Shown one piece after another: positions 49,608-57,161 of a stretch of 64,000 nt of DNA. Origin of the DNA: Paraburkholderia eburnea (GTDB lineage Bacteria; Pseudomonadota; Gammaproteobacteria; Burkholderiales; Burkholderiaceae); assembly GCF_002917095.1 (NCBI RefSeq), contig NZ_PQGA01000003.1, positions 434,001-498,000 of the forward strand, in the 5' to 3' direction. A program made the translations under genes and the position numbers. How positions within the stretch are numbered: the stretch's first letter is position 1; the number at the start of each line of letters is the position of its first letter. Below the pieces are notes generated by a model. That model ran no database searches, was not told the origin of the DNA, and worked only from the letters and a program-made list of their open reading frames with translations.

Positions 49608-51071
49608 ATGCAGACCTTGACCGCTTCCACTTCCGGCTCGTCGGCGCAGTCCGACCTGACAATCGACGACATTACGATCGTCGACAAAAGCCTCCTCAAA
49701 CGCGCCGTCGGCGCCATGGCGCTCGGTAACGCCATGGAATGGTTCGACTTCGGCGTGTACAGCTACATCGCCGTCACGCTCGGCCAGGTGTTTTTCCCGT
49801 CGAGCAGCCCCTCGGCGCAGTTGATCGCCACCTTCGGCACCTTCGCCGCCGCGTTCCTCGTGCGCCCGATCGGCGGCATGGTGTTCGGGCCGCTGGGCGA
49901 CCGTATCGGCCGCCAGCGCGTGCTCGCGATGACGATGATCATGATGGCCTGCGGCACCTTCGCGATCGGCCTGATCCCGTCGTACCACTCGATCGGCATC
50001 GCGGCGCCCGTGCTGCTGCTGGTCGCGCGTCTCGTGCAGGGTTTCTCGACCGGCGGCGAGTACGGCGGCGCGGCCACTTTCATCGCCGAATTCGCCACCG
50101 ACAAGCGCCGCGGCTTCATGGGCAGCTTCCTGGAATGCGGCACGCTGATCGGCTATGTGTTCGGCGCGGGCACGGTCGCGGTGCTGACCGCCCTGCTTTC
50201 GCATCAGCAACTGCTCGACTGGGGCTGGCGCGTGCCGTTCATGATCGCGGGTCCGCTCGGGATCGTGGGTCTGTACATCCGTATGAAGCTGGAGGAAACG
50301 CCGGCGTTCAAGAAGGAGGCCGAACTGCGCGAAGCCGAAGAACATGCGCGCCCGAAGCTCACGATGGCTTCGCTGCTGACCCAGCATCTGCGGCCTTTCC
50401 TGCTGTGCGTGGGCCTCGTGCTGATCTTCAACGTGACCGACTACATGGCGCTCTCGTACCTGCCGAGCTATCTGTCGGCGACGCTGCACTTCAACGAAAC
50501 GCACGGTCTGTTCGTCGTGCTCGCCGTGATGGTGCTGATGATCCCGATGACGCTGGCATTCGGCCGCCTCTCGGACGCCATCGGCCGCAAGCCGGTGATG
50601 CTCGCGGGCTGCGTGGGACTAATCGTGCTGGCGATTCCGTCGCTCACGCTGATCCAGACGGGCGCGCTCGTGCCGGTGTTCCTCGGCCTGCTGATTCTGG
50701 GCACGCTGCTGTCGTGCTTCACGGGTGTGATGCCCTCGGCGCTGCCCGCGCTGTTCCCGACCGCGATCCGCTACGGCGCGCTCGCCATCGGCTTCAACGT
50801 GTCGGTTTCGCTGTTCGGCGGCACGACGCCGCTGGTGGCAGCCTGGCTCGTCGAGCACACGCAGAACCTCATGATGCCCGCGTACTACCTGATGGGTGCG
50901 GCCGTGGTCGGCATCGTCTCGGTGCTGGCGCTGCACGAAACGGCGCGCCGCCCGCTGCCGGGATCGGCGCCTAGCGTGAGCAGCCGCGCCGAAGCGCATG
51001 CGGTGCTGCGCGGCGTACGTCTCGCCCGGGAGATGGACGACGATTACGCAGCCATGCCGGCGCGCGTGTAA
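49608..51071 (+). CDS. ProP-type MFS transporter (metabolite:H+ symporter family)
   Basis: 487 residues if translated from the ATG at 49608; upstream in-frame codons read as unstructured sequence, and the GGAG is too close to the ATG to decide the start. Twelve hydrophobic segments, the MFS motif GPLGDRIGRQRVLAMTM and the ProP-type start GNAMEWFDFGVYSYIAV are present. E. coli ProP takes up proline and betaine under osmotic stress, but Burkholderia relatives include dicarboxylate and other transporters. A terminator follows. Confidence 0.85.
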   Translation: MQTLTASTSGSSAQSDLTIDDITIVDKSLLKRAVGAMALGNAMEWFDFGVYSYIAVTLGQVFFPSSSPSAQLIATFGTFAAAFLVRPIGGMVFGPLGDRIGRQRVLAMTMIMMACGTFAIGLIPSYHSIGIAAPVLLLVARLVQGFSTGGEYGGAATFIAEFATDKRRGFMGSFLECGTLIGYVFGAGTVAVLTALLSHQQLLDWGWRVPFMIAGPLGIVGLYIRMKLEETPAFKKEAELREAEEHARPKLTMASLLTQHLRPFLLCVGLVLIFNVTDYMALSYLPSYLSATLHFNETHGLFVVLAVMVLMIPMTLAFGRLSDAIGRKPVMLAGCVGLIVLAIPSLTLIQTGALVPVFLGLLILGTLLSCFTGVMPSALPALFPTAIRYGALAIGFNVSVSLFGGTTPLVAAWLVEHTQNLMMPAYYLMGAAVVGIVSVLALHETARRPLPGSAPSVSSRAEAHAVLRGVRLAREMDDDYAAMPARV

Positions 51072-51080
51072 GTCGAAATT

Positions 51081-51094
51081 TTCCGATCGGAAAG
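51081..51094. other. 14-bp palindrome after proP
   Basis: TTTCCGATCGGAAA is a perfect palindrome between the proP stop codon and the terminator. It could form a small extra hairpin in the 3-prime UTR; no binding protein is implied. Confidence 0.6.
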
Positions 51095-51100
51095 TCGTGA

Positions 51101-51130
51101 AAAGGGCCAGCTTCGTGCTGGCCTTTTTTG
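51101..51130 (+). terminator. Terminator of the ProP-type gene
   Basis: Stem GGCCAGC/GCTGGCC (51106-51112 with 51118-51124) with loop TTCGT, flanked by A-run and T6. Confidence 0.85.
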
Positions 51131-51146
51131 CGTTCGTGCGCAGTGT

Positions 51147-51623
51147 TCAGTCGATGAGAAACGTGTGTTCGACGTGCAAAGCCCCGCCGTTTCCGATCGT
51201 CAACATCGCGGCGCTGATCGGCAATTTGAAGCGGCGCGGCCCCGCGCTGCCCGGATTCACGTAGAGCACGCCATCGCGCGTTTCCTGCGCGGGCTTGTGC
51301 GAATGCCCGCTCACGACCACGGCGCAGCCCTGCGCAGCGGGATCGCCGCGCAGATCGGGCAGTTCATGCACGACGACGATCGACACGCCGCCGATTTCCA
51401 CCACGGTCTGCACCGGCAGCGCATCGGCCCATGCGCCGCGATCGTTGTTGCCGCGCACCGCGCTCAGCGGCGCGATGCGGCCAAGCTGATCGAGCACTTC
51501 GGGCGCGCAGATGTCGCCTGCGTGGATGATCGCGTCGCTTCCCTGCACGAAACCCAGGAGTTCGGGGCGCACGAGATTGTGCGTATCGGAAACCAGCGCG
51601 ACGCGTAGCGATGTTCGGGACAT
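51147..51623 (-). CDS. YfcE/MJ0936-type metallophosphodiesterase
   Basis: 158 residues. The calcineurin-like metal-binding motifs are in order: LVSDTHNLVRPE (D-x-H), HAGDICAPE, RGNNDRGAWA (GNxD) and VSGHSHKPA (GHxH). Such small enzymes hydrolyse model phosphodiesters; in vivo substrates are not settled. It stands between the ProP-type gene and the cupin gene on the minus strand, separated from the cupin by 42 bp. Confidence 0.9.
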   Translation of the reverse strand: MSRTSLRVALVSDTHNLVRPELLGFVQGSDAIIHAGDICAPEVLDQLGRIAPLSAVRGNNDRGAWADALPVQTVVEIGGVSIVVVHELPDLRGDPAAQGCAVVVSGHSHKPAQETRDGVLYVNPGSAGPRRFKLPISAAMLTIGNGGALHVEHTFLID

Positions 51624-51665
51624 GGGACGGCTTCGATGAACAGAGAAAAGCGCATGACGCGCGGC

Positions 51666-51998
51666 TCAAGCGCTGAAGTATACGGCGAGCCAGACCGTCG
51701 GCGCCTGCGGGTCCGTCCACGCCACGCGATGCCGGCAATGCGCGCGAATGTGAACGTGGTCGCCGGGCTTCAGGCGCTGGCGCGTGCCCCTTTGCGCCTC
51801 GAATTCCAGTTCCGCCGCGCCCGCGAGCAAGACCACCCACTCGTCGCGCGGATCGTCGTACCAGAAGCCTTCGGGGCTCGCCTGGCCCGTCGAGACAATG
51901 CGCTCGATCAGTACGCCGGACTGCGCGACGAGGCGCTCGAACACCTCCTCCCGCGCCCCTGCGTCGATGCCTTCGAACAGATTGCCGGGCGCGCTCAT
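51666..51998 (-). CDS. Cupin-domain protein
   Basis: 110 residues, single cupin barrel (GDHVHIRAHCRHRVAWTD; DEWVVLLAGAAELEF). The metal-binding histidines HxH and a later H are visible. Its start overlaps the stop of the upstream flavoprotein gene by 4 bp (ATGA), so the two are translationally coupled. The function is unknown; such cupins are often small-molecule isomerases or sensors. Confidence 0.85.
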   Translation of the reverse strand: MSAPGNLFEGIDAGAREEVFERLVAQSGVLIERIVSTGQASPEGFWYDDPRDEWVVLLAGAAELEFEAQRGTRQRLKPGDHVHIRAHCRHRVAWTDPQAPTVWLAVYFSA

Positions 51999-53404
51999 GC
52001 GAGCGGCTTCAAACCGTCGAGCAAGGTCGGCACGAGTTCGCTCACGGTCGGATGCACGTGCATCGCGAATTGCAGCGTGGTGTACGGCGCATCGGCGGCC
52101 ATCGTATCGATGAAGGTATGGATCGCCTCGTCGCCTTCGATACCGAAGATCGTCGCGCCGAGAATGCGCTTCGTCTGTGCATCGACCAGCGCCTTCATGA
52201 AGCCGTGGGTCTCGCCGCGCTCGCGCGCGCGGCCGACGCGCGACATCGGCATGGTTGCCATCAGCGCGGGCTTGCCGCTCTCGCGCACCTCGCGCTCGCT
52301 CGCCCCGACGCGCGCAAGCGGCGGGTCCACGAACACGGCATAGGCGGGAATGCGCGTGTCGGCGCTGCGGTTCGCGCCGTCCAGCAGATTGGCGGCGACG
52401 ATCTGGTAATCGTCATAGGAGGTGTGCGTGAAGGCCCCGCGCCCGTTCACGTCGCCGAGCGCCCACACACCGGCGACGCGCGTGCGCAACTGCCAATCGA
52501 CGGGAATCAGGCCATGCCGGTCGCACTCGATGCCGGCGGCGTCGAGGCCCAGATCGTCAGTGTTCGGAATCCGGCCGGTCGCAAACAGCAAATGCGAAAC
52601 GTCGAGCGTTTCGCCGCCGAGCGTGATACGGATGCCGTGCCCGGGTGTCGCGCCCAGCGGCGCCACGCTTTGCGGCGAGTTTCCGAAGCGAAACTCCACG
52701 CCTTCGCGCGCGAGCACATCCTGCACGCCTTGCGCGACGTCGTCGTCCTCGCGCGTGAGGATGCGCGAGCCGCGCACCAGCAAGGTCACGCGGCTGCCGA
52801 AACGGCGAAACATCTGCGCGAATTCGAGCGCCACGTAGCTGCCGCCGCAAATCGCGAGATGCGAGGGCAATTCGGCGAGCGAGAGGATCGTGGAATTCGT
52901 TTCGTACCAGACGCGCTCAAGCCCCGGCACCGGCGGCACCGCCGCGCGCGTGCCGGTATTGATGAAGATTTCGTCGGCTTCGAGTTCTTCGATATGGCCG
53001 CCCCCGGACATCACGCCGAGCGTTTTCGGCCCCGTGAAGCGTCCGTGCCCTTGCAATACCGTGACGTTCTTCGCCTGACGCAGCCAGCGCTCGACGCCAT
53101 CGCGCGACGCACCGATGATGGCGTCCTTGCGCGCCTTCACCGCGGCCAGATCGACGCTCACATCGCAATGGCCCGTCCCGTTTCCGATGCGCACGCCGAA
53201 ATCCGCCGCGTGCCGCGCGACGTGTGCGGCGCGCGCACTCGCCACATAGGCCTTGGTCGGTGTGCAGCCGACATTCACGCAGGTGCCGCCGAACGCCGCG
53301 CGCTCGACGATCGCCGTCTTGCGCCCGCTCGCGCCGAGCCGCACGGCCAGCGGCGGACCGCTCTGTCCCGTGCCGATCACGATCGCATCGAATCGCTGTG
53401 CCAT
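51995..53404 (-). CDS. Pyridine nucleotide-disulfide oxidoreductase (mercuric reductase-like)
   Basis: 469 residues from ATG 53404, chosen because ACAGGAGAACGGC precedes it (MAQRFDAIVIGTGQSGPPLA). FAD binding is by GTGQSG, the redox disulfide is GGTCVNVGCTPTK, and the C-terminal dimerisation domain is complete (HVHPTVSE holds the catalytic His-Glu). It lacks the MerA heavy-metal-binding N-terminal domain and no mer genes are near, so it is likely a general disulfide or quinone reductase. The cupin gene is its coupled partner. Confidence 0.9.
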   Translation of the reverse strand: MAQRFDAIVIGTGQSGPPLAVRLGASGRKTAIVERAAFGGTCVNVGCTPTKAYVASARAAHVARHAADFGVRIGNGTGHCDVSVDLAAVKARKDAIIGASRDGVERWLRQAKNVTVLQGHGRFTGPKTLGVMSGGGHIEELEADEIFINTGTRAAVPPVPGLERVWYETNSTILSLAELPSHLAICGGSYVALEFAQMFRRFGSRVTLLVRGSRILTREDDDVAQGVQDVLAREGVEFRFGNSPQSVAPLGATPGHGIRITLGGETLDVSHLLFATGRIPNTDDLGLDAAGIECDRHGLIPVDWQLRTRVAGVWALGDVNGRGAFTHTSYDDYQIVAANLLDGANRSADTRIPAYAVFVDPPLARVGASEREVRESGKPALMATMPMSRVGRARERGETHGFMKALVDAQTKRILGATIFGIEGDEAIHTFIDTMAADAPYTTLQFAMHVHPTVSELVPTLLDGLKPLA

Positions 53405-53707
53405 GCCGTTCTCCTGTCGTGAAGGCCGTGATGCGCGCACGACGCATGCCGCGCCTCGTGTGCCCGCCTGTGCGCGTGTGCGTGAGTTTTGCGTGGTCTC
53501 GCTACGTTCGAGTCATGTTACGCCCGCGGCGTCACGGGCCGCGCCAGCGCGTCCGGGCGAGTTTCGGATCGGAAATGGAGAAAAAAAAGCCACCCCGGAT
53601 CATGGGGTGGCTTACAGGGTGACAGCACAACAGCAAACGGGCGATGCCGCTGCGCGTCGGGGGGGAAACGTGAAATCTATGTGGTCTCTGCGGTCTCGTG
53701 CAGTCGA

Positions 53708-53977
53708 TCAGTGAATGCTTTCGCCAGGCGCTGCGCAGCCATGGTTCGCGCACCAGAGATCGCGCGAGCGCTGGAATGCGGCGCGCGCGCCGCGCGTTGC
53801 GACCAGCAGACCGATCTGACCCATGTTGAAGTCGAGCGACACCATCAGCTGCATCAGGTCCACCATCGGCAGAACCAGCGCTGGCTGATACAGTTGTCGT
53901 TCGATAAAGTCTTTCATGACGGCTCCCGCTGCGGCCGCCGCGTCGTCGTGACGCATCGGCATTAACATGGAAGCCAT
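53708..53977 (-). CDS. Conserved-looking small protein, function unknown
   Basis: 89 residues from ATG 53977 (MASMLMPMRHDDAAAAAG); a TTG at 54034 would extend it by 19 residues. The body MKDFIERQLYQPALVLP and LMVSLDFNMGQIGLLVATRG looks like structured protein rather than a shadow frame, and codon use is normal for the region. I do not recognise a domain. Two further cysteines lie near the end (LWCANHGCAAPGE). It stands alone, with a 250-bp gap to the flavoprotein gene. Confidence 0.55.
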   Translation of the reverse strand: MASMLMPMRHDDAAAAAGAVMKDFIERQLYQPALVLPMVDLMQLMVSLDFNMGQIGLLVATRGARAAFQRSRDLWCANHGCAAPGESIH

Positions 53978-53999
53978 TGTAGGAATGTAGCGTCCGCCG

Positions 54000-54110
54000 A
54001 TAAATGGCCTACGCACGAAGTCACTTGTCGCCAAACTCGAACAATCGCTGTTCGAGCGTCAGGACAAGGGTTTGCGGGCCGCAGCGGACCCTCACATCAC
54101 TCCAGCGGCG
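54000..54110 (+). pseudogene. Possible remnant of a LysR-type regulator
   Basis: The frame beginning at 54000 reads SLVAKLEQSLFERQDKGLRA, which resembles the end of a LysR HTH (LxxLExxLFxRxxxGLxxT). There is no start codon or rest of the gene, and the frame then runs into antisense of the GST gene. GST genes often lie divergent from or beside LysR genes, which makes a relic plausible, but a short match could be chance. Confidence 0.25.
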
Positions 54111-54711
54111 TCGCAACAAATTCCGGCAACGCCTCAGCGCGAGCGGAAAACGCAGCAACGGCAGGATATCGGGCCGGATCGACTGCGCCCGGCAGGACGA
54201 ACTGCGTGAACCGCCACGCCACCGCCACCGTGATATCGGCCTGCGTGATGCGCCCCGCGCAAAGCCAGCCCTGACGCCCCTCGATCAGTTTGTCGAGCAC
54301 ACTCCAGGCCGCGTGCATCTGTGCGTTCACACGATCGAACCAGGGTTCGTGCTGGCGCTCCTCGGGCCGCAACTGGCGCTCGTAGACCTGCTGGATCGTC
54401 TTCTCCATTGCCGCCAGCGCAAAGCCGTTCACGCGCAGCGCGAAAGTGCGCTCCTGGCGCTCCTCGGGCAGCAGGCGCTGGGCCGCCGGCACCTTGCGGT
54501 CGAGGTAATCGAGGATGAGCGTGGAATCGATCAGTACCGTGCCATCGTCATCGACCAGCGTTGGCGCCTTCACGACCGGGTTGATCTGCGCGAATTCGTC
54601 GTACTGACTGAATACCGACACGCCGCGATGCTCGAACGGTATGCCGAGCACATGAAGCGCGATCGCGACGCGACGCACGTAGGGCGAATCCATCATGCCA
54701 ATCAGCTGCAT
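54097..54711 (-). CDS. Glutathione S-transferase family protein
   Basis: 204 residues. A thioredoxin-fold N-terminal domain (MQLIGMMDSPYVRRVAIALH, with the active-site SPYVRR, and VKAPTLVDDDGTVLIDSTLI for glutathione binding) is followed by the helical C-terminal domain. It conjugates or reduces small electrophiles using glutathione. It is monocistronic; upstream is a gene-free stretch of about 470 bp. Confidence 0.93.
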   Translation of the reverse strand: MQLIGMMDSPYVRRVAIALHVLGIPFEHRGVSVFSQYDEFAQINPVVKAPTLVDDDGTVLIDSTLILDYLDRKVPAAQRLLPEERQERTFALRVNGFALAAMEKTIQQVYERQLRPEERQHEPWFDRVNAQMHAAWSVLDKLIEGRQGWLCAGRITQADITVAVAWRFTQFVLPGAVDPARYPAVAAFSARAEALPEFVATPLE

Positions 54712-55184
54712 TACTCACCTCGACGGAGAAAAGACTGAGAAAAGAGGACCGGACCGTCGATGGTGCAGCATTGTGCAACGCATTTCAAGATTCGCCAGAT
54801 GTTTCCGATGGCTTTACCAACCCGGCATCTGCACGGAGATATCTGATCGAAATCAAACCGCTAAATCGGCGAGAAAAATGCCGTGTCGATCTGCCACGCA
54901 CGATTATTTTTGCCCGGGATTACATTGGTTAGCAGACGAGTTGAGTGCCGCGACGCGACATTGCTGCGTCGCAATGCCCGGCTTGTCCTGAGGTCGAACG
55001 GGAAACAGCCTTATTCCATAAGGCGCAGCGGATCGACCCTCAAAACAGCAGGATGCCGAAGCATCTTTATGCAGAAAATCAAGGTCGATTTATGCGCCGC
55101 ATGTGCTGCACCGCATCGCCGGGAAACTCCTGGATTCATCGGCCAAACGCCTGAGCTAGTCTGAACGTAACAGGAGGCGAAATC
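54712..55184. other. Gene-free stretch upstream of a small exported protein
   Basis: About 470 bp. No open frame here has a plausible start signal or recognisable translation. The base composition is less GC-rich than the surrounding genes. It presumably holds the promoters of the GST gene and of the gene at 55185; no clear hexamer pair was found. Confidence 0.55.
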
Positions 55185-55433
55185 ATGAGACAGGTATTTA
55201 ATATTGGCATCGTCATCATCCTTGCACTCCTCGTCGGGAACCGGGTTTTGACTCGTGTACAGGCGCACGAGCACGGCACGGTCTCCTGCGCGAAGGGTTC
55301 TGAACTGGTCCGGCTCGAAGCGCTGGCGCGCGGTTTCAGTTCGATCGGCGCGCGCAGTCAGGGCGAAAACTTCATGTCGTCGTGCCTCGTTTCCGGTCAG
55401 GCACAAGTCGGCTCGGTGGTCGGCCGCGACTGA
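55185..55433 (+). CDS. Small exported or membrane-anchored protein, function unknown
   Basis: 82 residues. ACAGGAGGCGAAATC is an excellent ribosome-binding site, which makes the gene convincing. The N-terminal hydrophobic segment (VFNIGIVIILALLVGNRVL) is a signal anchor, followed by a ~55-residue polar domain with two cysteines (SCAKG, SSCLVSG) that could form a periplasmic disulfide. I do not recognise the family. Confidence 0.65.
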   Translation: MRQVFNIGIVIILALLVGNRVLTRVQAHEHGTVSCAKGSELVRLEALARGFSSIGARSQGENFMSSCLVSGQAQVGSVVGRD

Positions 55434-55444
55434 TTCCCCGCATC

Positions 55445-55494
55445 GAATCAGGCGCGCTGCTCCCTTGTCGAGGGTGACTGCGCGCGCCTGATTC
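55445..55494. terminator. Long hairpin after the small exported gene
   Basis: A perfect 13-bp stem (55445-55457 with 55482-55494) encloses a 24-nt loop that itself contains CCC/GGG pairing. No T-tract follows, so it is a terminator-like or mRNA-stabilising hairpin rather than a classical terminator. Confidence 0.6.
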
Positions 55495-55790
55495 ACACTC
55501 GTCTGACGGGTTCCGTCACCCGGCACAATCTGTAACAGAGCCGGTTCGGCGTACAAAACGATGGGCGCCGGCATTGCGAGAGCAATGCTGCGCGTATTCG
55601 GGCAGCGGGCTGCATATTGCCTGCGCTATCCTCTCGCAAGCGCTACCAGGCGCAATAGCCGTCTCCCCCGCCAGCGGCGCCATTGCAGCGCACGCTTTAC
55701 TCATTCCGTCCCTAACGTCTGCTAACCTTTCTTTCGGGTTGCCAATGCCGATGTTTGGCGGCGACAATGGTGCGCAATCAAGGGGAATCT
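55495..55790. other. Spacer before the small lipoprotein gene
   Basis: About 300 bp with no convincing gene. Short frames present are not preceded by ribosome-binding sites. Confidence 0.5.
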
Positions 55791-56063
55791 ATGAAAGGTA
55801 GCATCCTGTTGCTCGGGCTCGGCATGCTGACGGCATGCACATCGGTGACCGGTATCAATTCAAGACAGGATGGACATTTTTCCGTGACGAGCCGCGCGCG
55901 CTGGGACATCGTTTCATGGAATCGCGTGCGCACCGCTGGCATCAAGGAAGCGCAAGCCTACTGCCACAAGCGAAAAAAAGAGATGCACGCCGTCGAAGTC
56001 CATAGCGAAGGCTTACGCGGCGTCACCAACCAGACAGTAGAGGTGGTATTCGACTGCATCTAG
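55791..56063 (+). CDS. Small putative lipoprotein, function unknown
   Basis: 90 residues from ATG 55791, preceded by AAGGGGAATCT. A lipobox LTAC (cysteine 16) follows a short hydrophobic signal, predicting lipid attachment. The mature part (about 74 residues) contains NRVRTAGIKEAQAYCHKRKK and ends FDCI, so two cysteines could pair. I do not recognise a named family, though similar short lipoproteins are common in Burkholderia. Confidence 0.7.
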   Translation: MKGSILLLGLGMLTACTSVTGINSRQDGHFSVTSRARWDIVSWNRVRTAGIKEAQAYCHKRKKEMHAVEVHSEGLRGVTNQTVEVVFDCI

Positions 56064-56547
56064 TCCGATTCCCTCGCATCAGCCAAAGCCCCGCCCAACA
56101 GGCGTTCCAGCCTGAACCCCGCCGTTTTCCGACCTCAAACCCGCCATTGCGCAACAGTTTGTTGTCGTTCTCCCTGATACTCAAGTTGCATCAGCACGCT
56201 ACACTGGCGACACATTTTGTTACGACTTATCTCAGTTCGTATCATGCTGACTGCTTTCTACATCGCTTCGCCACTGGCCATTGCCGCATTGTTCGGATTT
56301 GCCCGGCTGGTGAACCCGCGTACCGGCCAGATCGGCCGCTGATCGGGCGCTGCCCGGCCTGATCCGGTTTGGCTGCATGCCGTGCCGCCGGACAGTGTCG
56401 CCATTTGCACGCCTCGCGTGCGGATATCGCTGCGTTTTCATGCGGCCGGGTCGCGTTCCGCTCGCGTTCGTACGTGGCCATTTGCCTGGGTCAAATGGCC
56501 AACGTTTGCGGCGCCGCTCCTCATCAAGATCAAACCGAAGCACGCAG
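56064..56547. other. Spacer between the lipoprotein gene and the tRNA-Leu terminator
   Basis: About 480 bp. The only candidate is a 32-codon frame at 56244-56342 reported separately. Otherwise no gene, repeat or promoter is supported. Confidence 0.5.
56244..56342 (+). CDS. Possible 32-residue membrane peptide
   Basis: ATG to TGA encodes MLTAFYIASPLAIAALFGF followed by a short polar tail ending GQIGR. The hydrophobic stretch would make one transmembrane helix. There is no Shine-Dalgarno, and such short frames arise often by chance in GC-rich DNA. Confidence 0.2.
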   Translation: MLTAFYIASPLAIAALFGFARLVNPRTGQIGR

Positions 56548-56584
56548 CAAAAAACCCGCGAAAGCTTGACGCCATCGCGGGTTT
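56548..56584 (-). terminator. Terminator of the tRNA-Leu gene
   Basis: A perfect 10-bp stem AAACCCGCGA/TCGCGGGTTT (56552-56561 with 56575-56584) is followed on the minus strand by TTTTTTG. It lies 35 bp beyond the 3-prime end of the split tRNA gene. Confidence 0.8.
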
Positions 56585-56618
56585 CAGGGCTTCTTGCGAA
56601 GCATGTCCAGGGTGGCCC

Positions 56619-57029
56619 TGGTGCCGGCGACCGGACTTGAACCGGTAAGCCGTGAGGCGGCGGATTTTCGTCACACTACGTCTTTAGACGCCGCGCGCTT
56701 ATGTTTCGAACGTTTCGAACGAATCAAACGTATCGGACATAAGCGGCGTTCGTGCGCTGGACTATGCCTTCGCCCTAGCTAAAAACCATCACGCGTTGCA
56801 GCCGCGCGGGCTTTCGAACCTTAGGCGCCCCCCGTCTAGTCTCTACACCTTCCATGCCGACGCTTGCGCGTCAGCCGGCTTGGCTCGGCGTCGCCTCGGC
56901 ACCGCGCGCTTACGCGCCGCCTGGTCCCAGGGGTTTCGCCGAATTTGAGGGGTTCTGCACCGGCCGTTTCCGGCTGGGCACTCAATCTGTGTTTAAGTCC
57001 GCTATGTTTACCAATTTCATCACGCCGGC
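56619..57029 (-). tRNA. tRNA-Leu(UAA), split by a group I intron
   Basis: The exons are 57029-56995 (35 nt) and 56668-56619 (50 nt, with encoded CCA). Joined, they make an 85-nt tRNA: acceptor GCCGGCG/CGCCGGC, D-arm, anticodon stem GCGGA/TCCGC with loop CUUAAAA (anticodon UAA), the long variable arm of leucine tRNAs, and T-arm ACCGG-TTCAAGT-CCGGT. The intron sits between U34 and A35 of the anticodon. A TAGAAT -10 box lies at 57047-57042, and a terminator follows. It decodes UUA and UUG. Confidence 0.93.
56669..56994 (-). ncRNA. Self-splicing group I intron (probably IC3) in tRNA-Leu(UAA)
   Basis: 326 nt, no ORF. The 5-prime exon ends in U (ACUU) and an internal guide GAGU (in ATTGAGTGCCC) pairs with it, giving the U.G splice-site pair; the intron ends in G (56669). 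Conserved core strings are visible in order: GGCGAAACCCCTGG, GCCGAGCCAAGCC (P3/P4-P6 side), AAGGTGTAGAGACTAGACGG (P7) and AAGGCATAGTCC (P7/P3 side). A GCTTATGT/ACATAAGC stem forms P9, and CGTCTAAAGACG another hairpin. It matches the cyanobacterial tRNA-Leu intron position. Confidence 0.92.
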
Positions 57030-57041
57030 AGGGCGGACGGC

Positions 57042-57047
57042 ATTCTA
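57042..57047 (-). promoter_or_regulatory. -10 box of the tRNA-Leu gene
   Basis: TAGAAT on the minus strand, 13 nt before the mature tRNA 5-prime end. The -35 region is GC-rich and poorly matched. Confidence 0.5.
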
Positions 57048-57133
57048 CCACTGCCACCCGCCCCCGACCAGGCATCCCAAGGCAAGCGCGTCATCGCGCG
57101 GTCACATGCGCTTTCCATAATCGGCCGCATCGA

Positions 57134-57141
57134 AAACGTTT
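57134..57141. promoter_or_regulatory. LacI-family operator half-site pair
   Basis: AAACGTTT with its central CG is the typical core of LacI/GalR-family operators. It lies 20 bp upstream of the lacI-type gene and suggests autoregulation. Confidence 0.45.
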
Positions 57142-57161
57142 ACAACGCCCGGGCCGCCCGC

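Noticed and set aside
56619..57029. A tmRNA (ssrA) gene was considered because of the ~400-nt length and tRNA-like 3-prime end
   Set aside because: The ends form a full leucine tRNA with anticodon stem and loop, there is no tag-peptide frame ending in ALAA-type codons, and the middle has group I core sequences.
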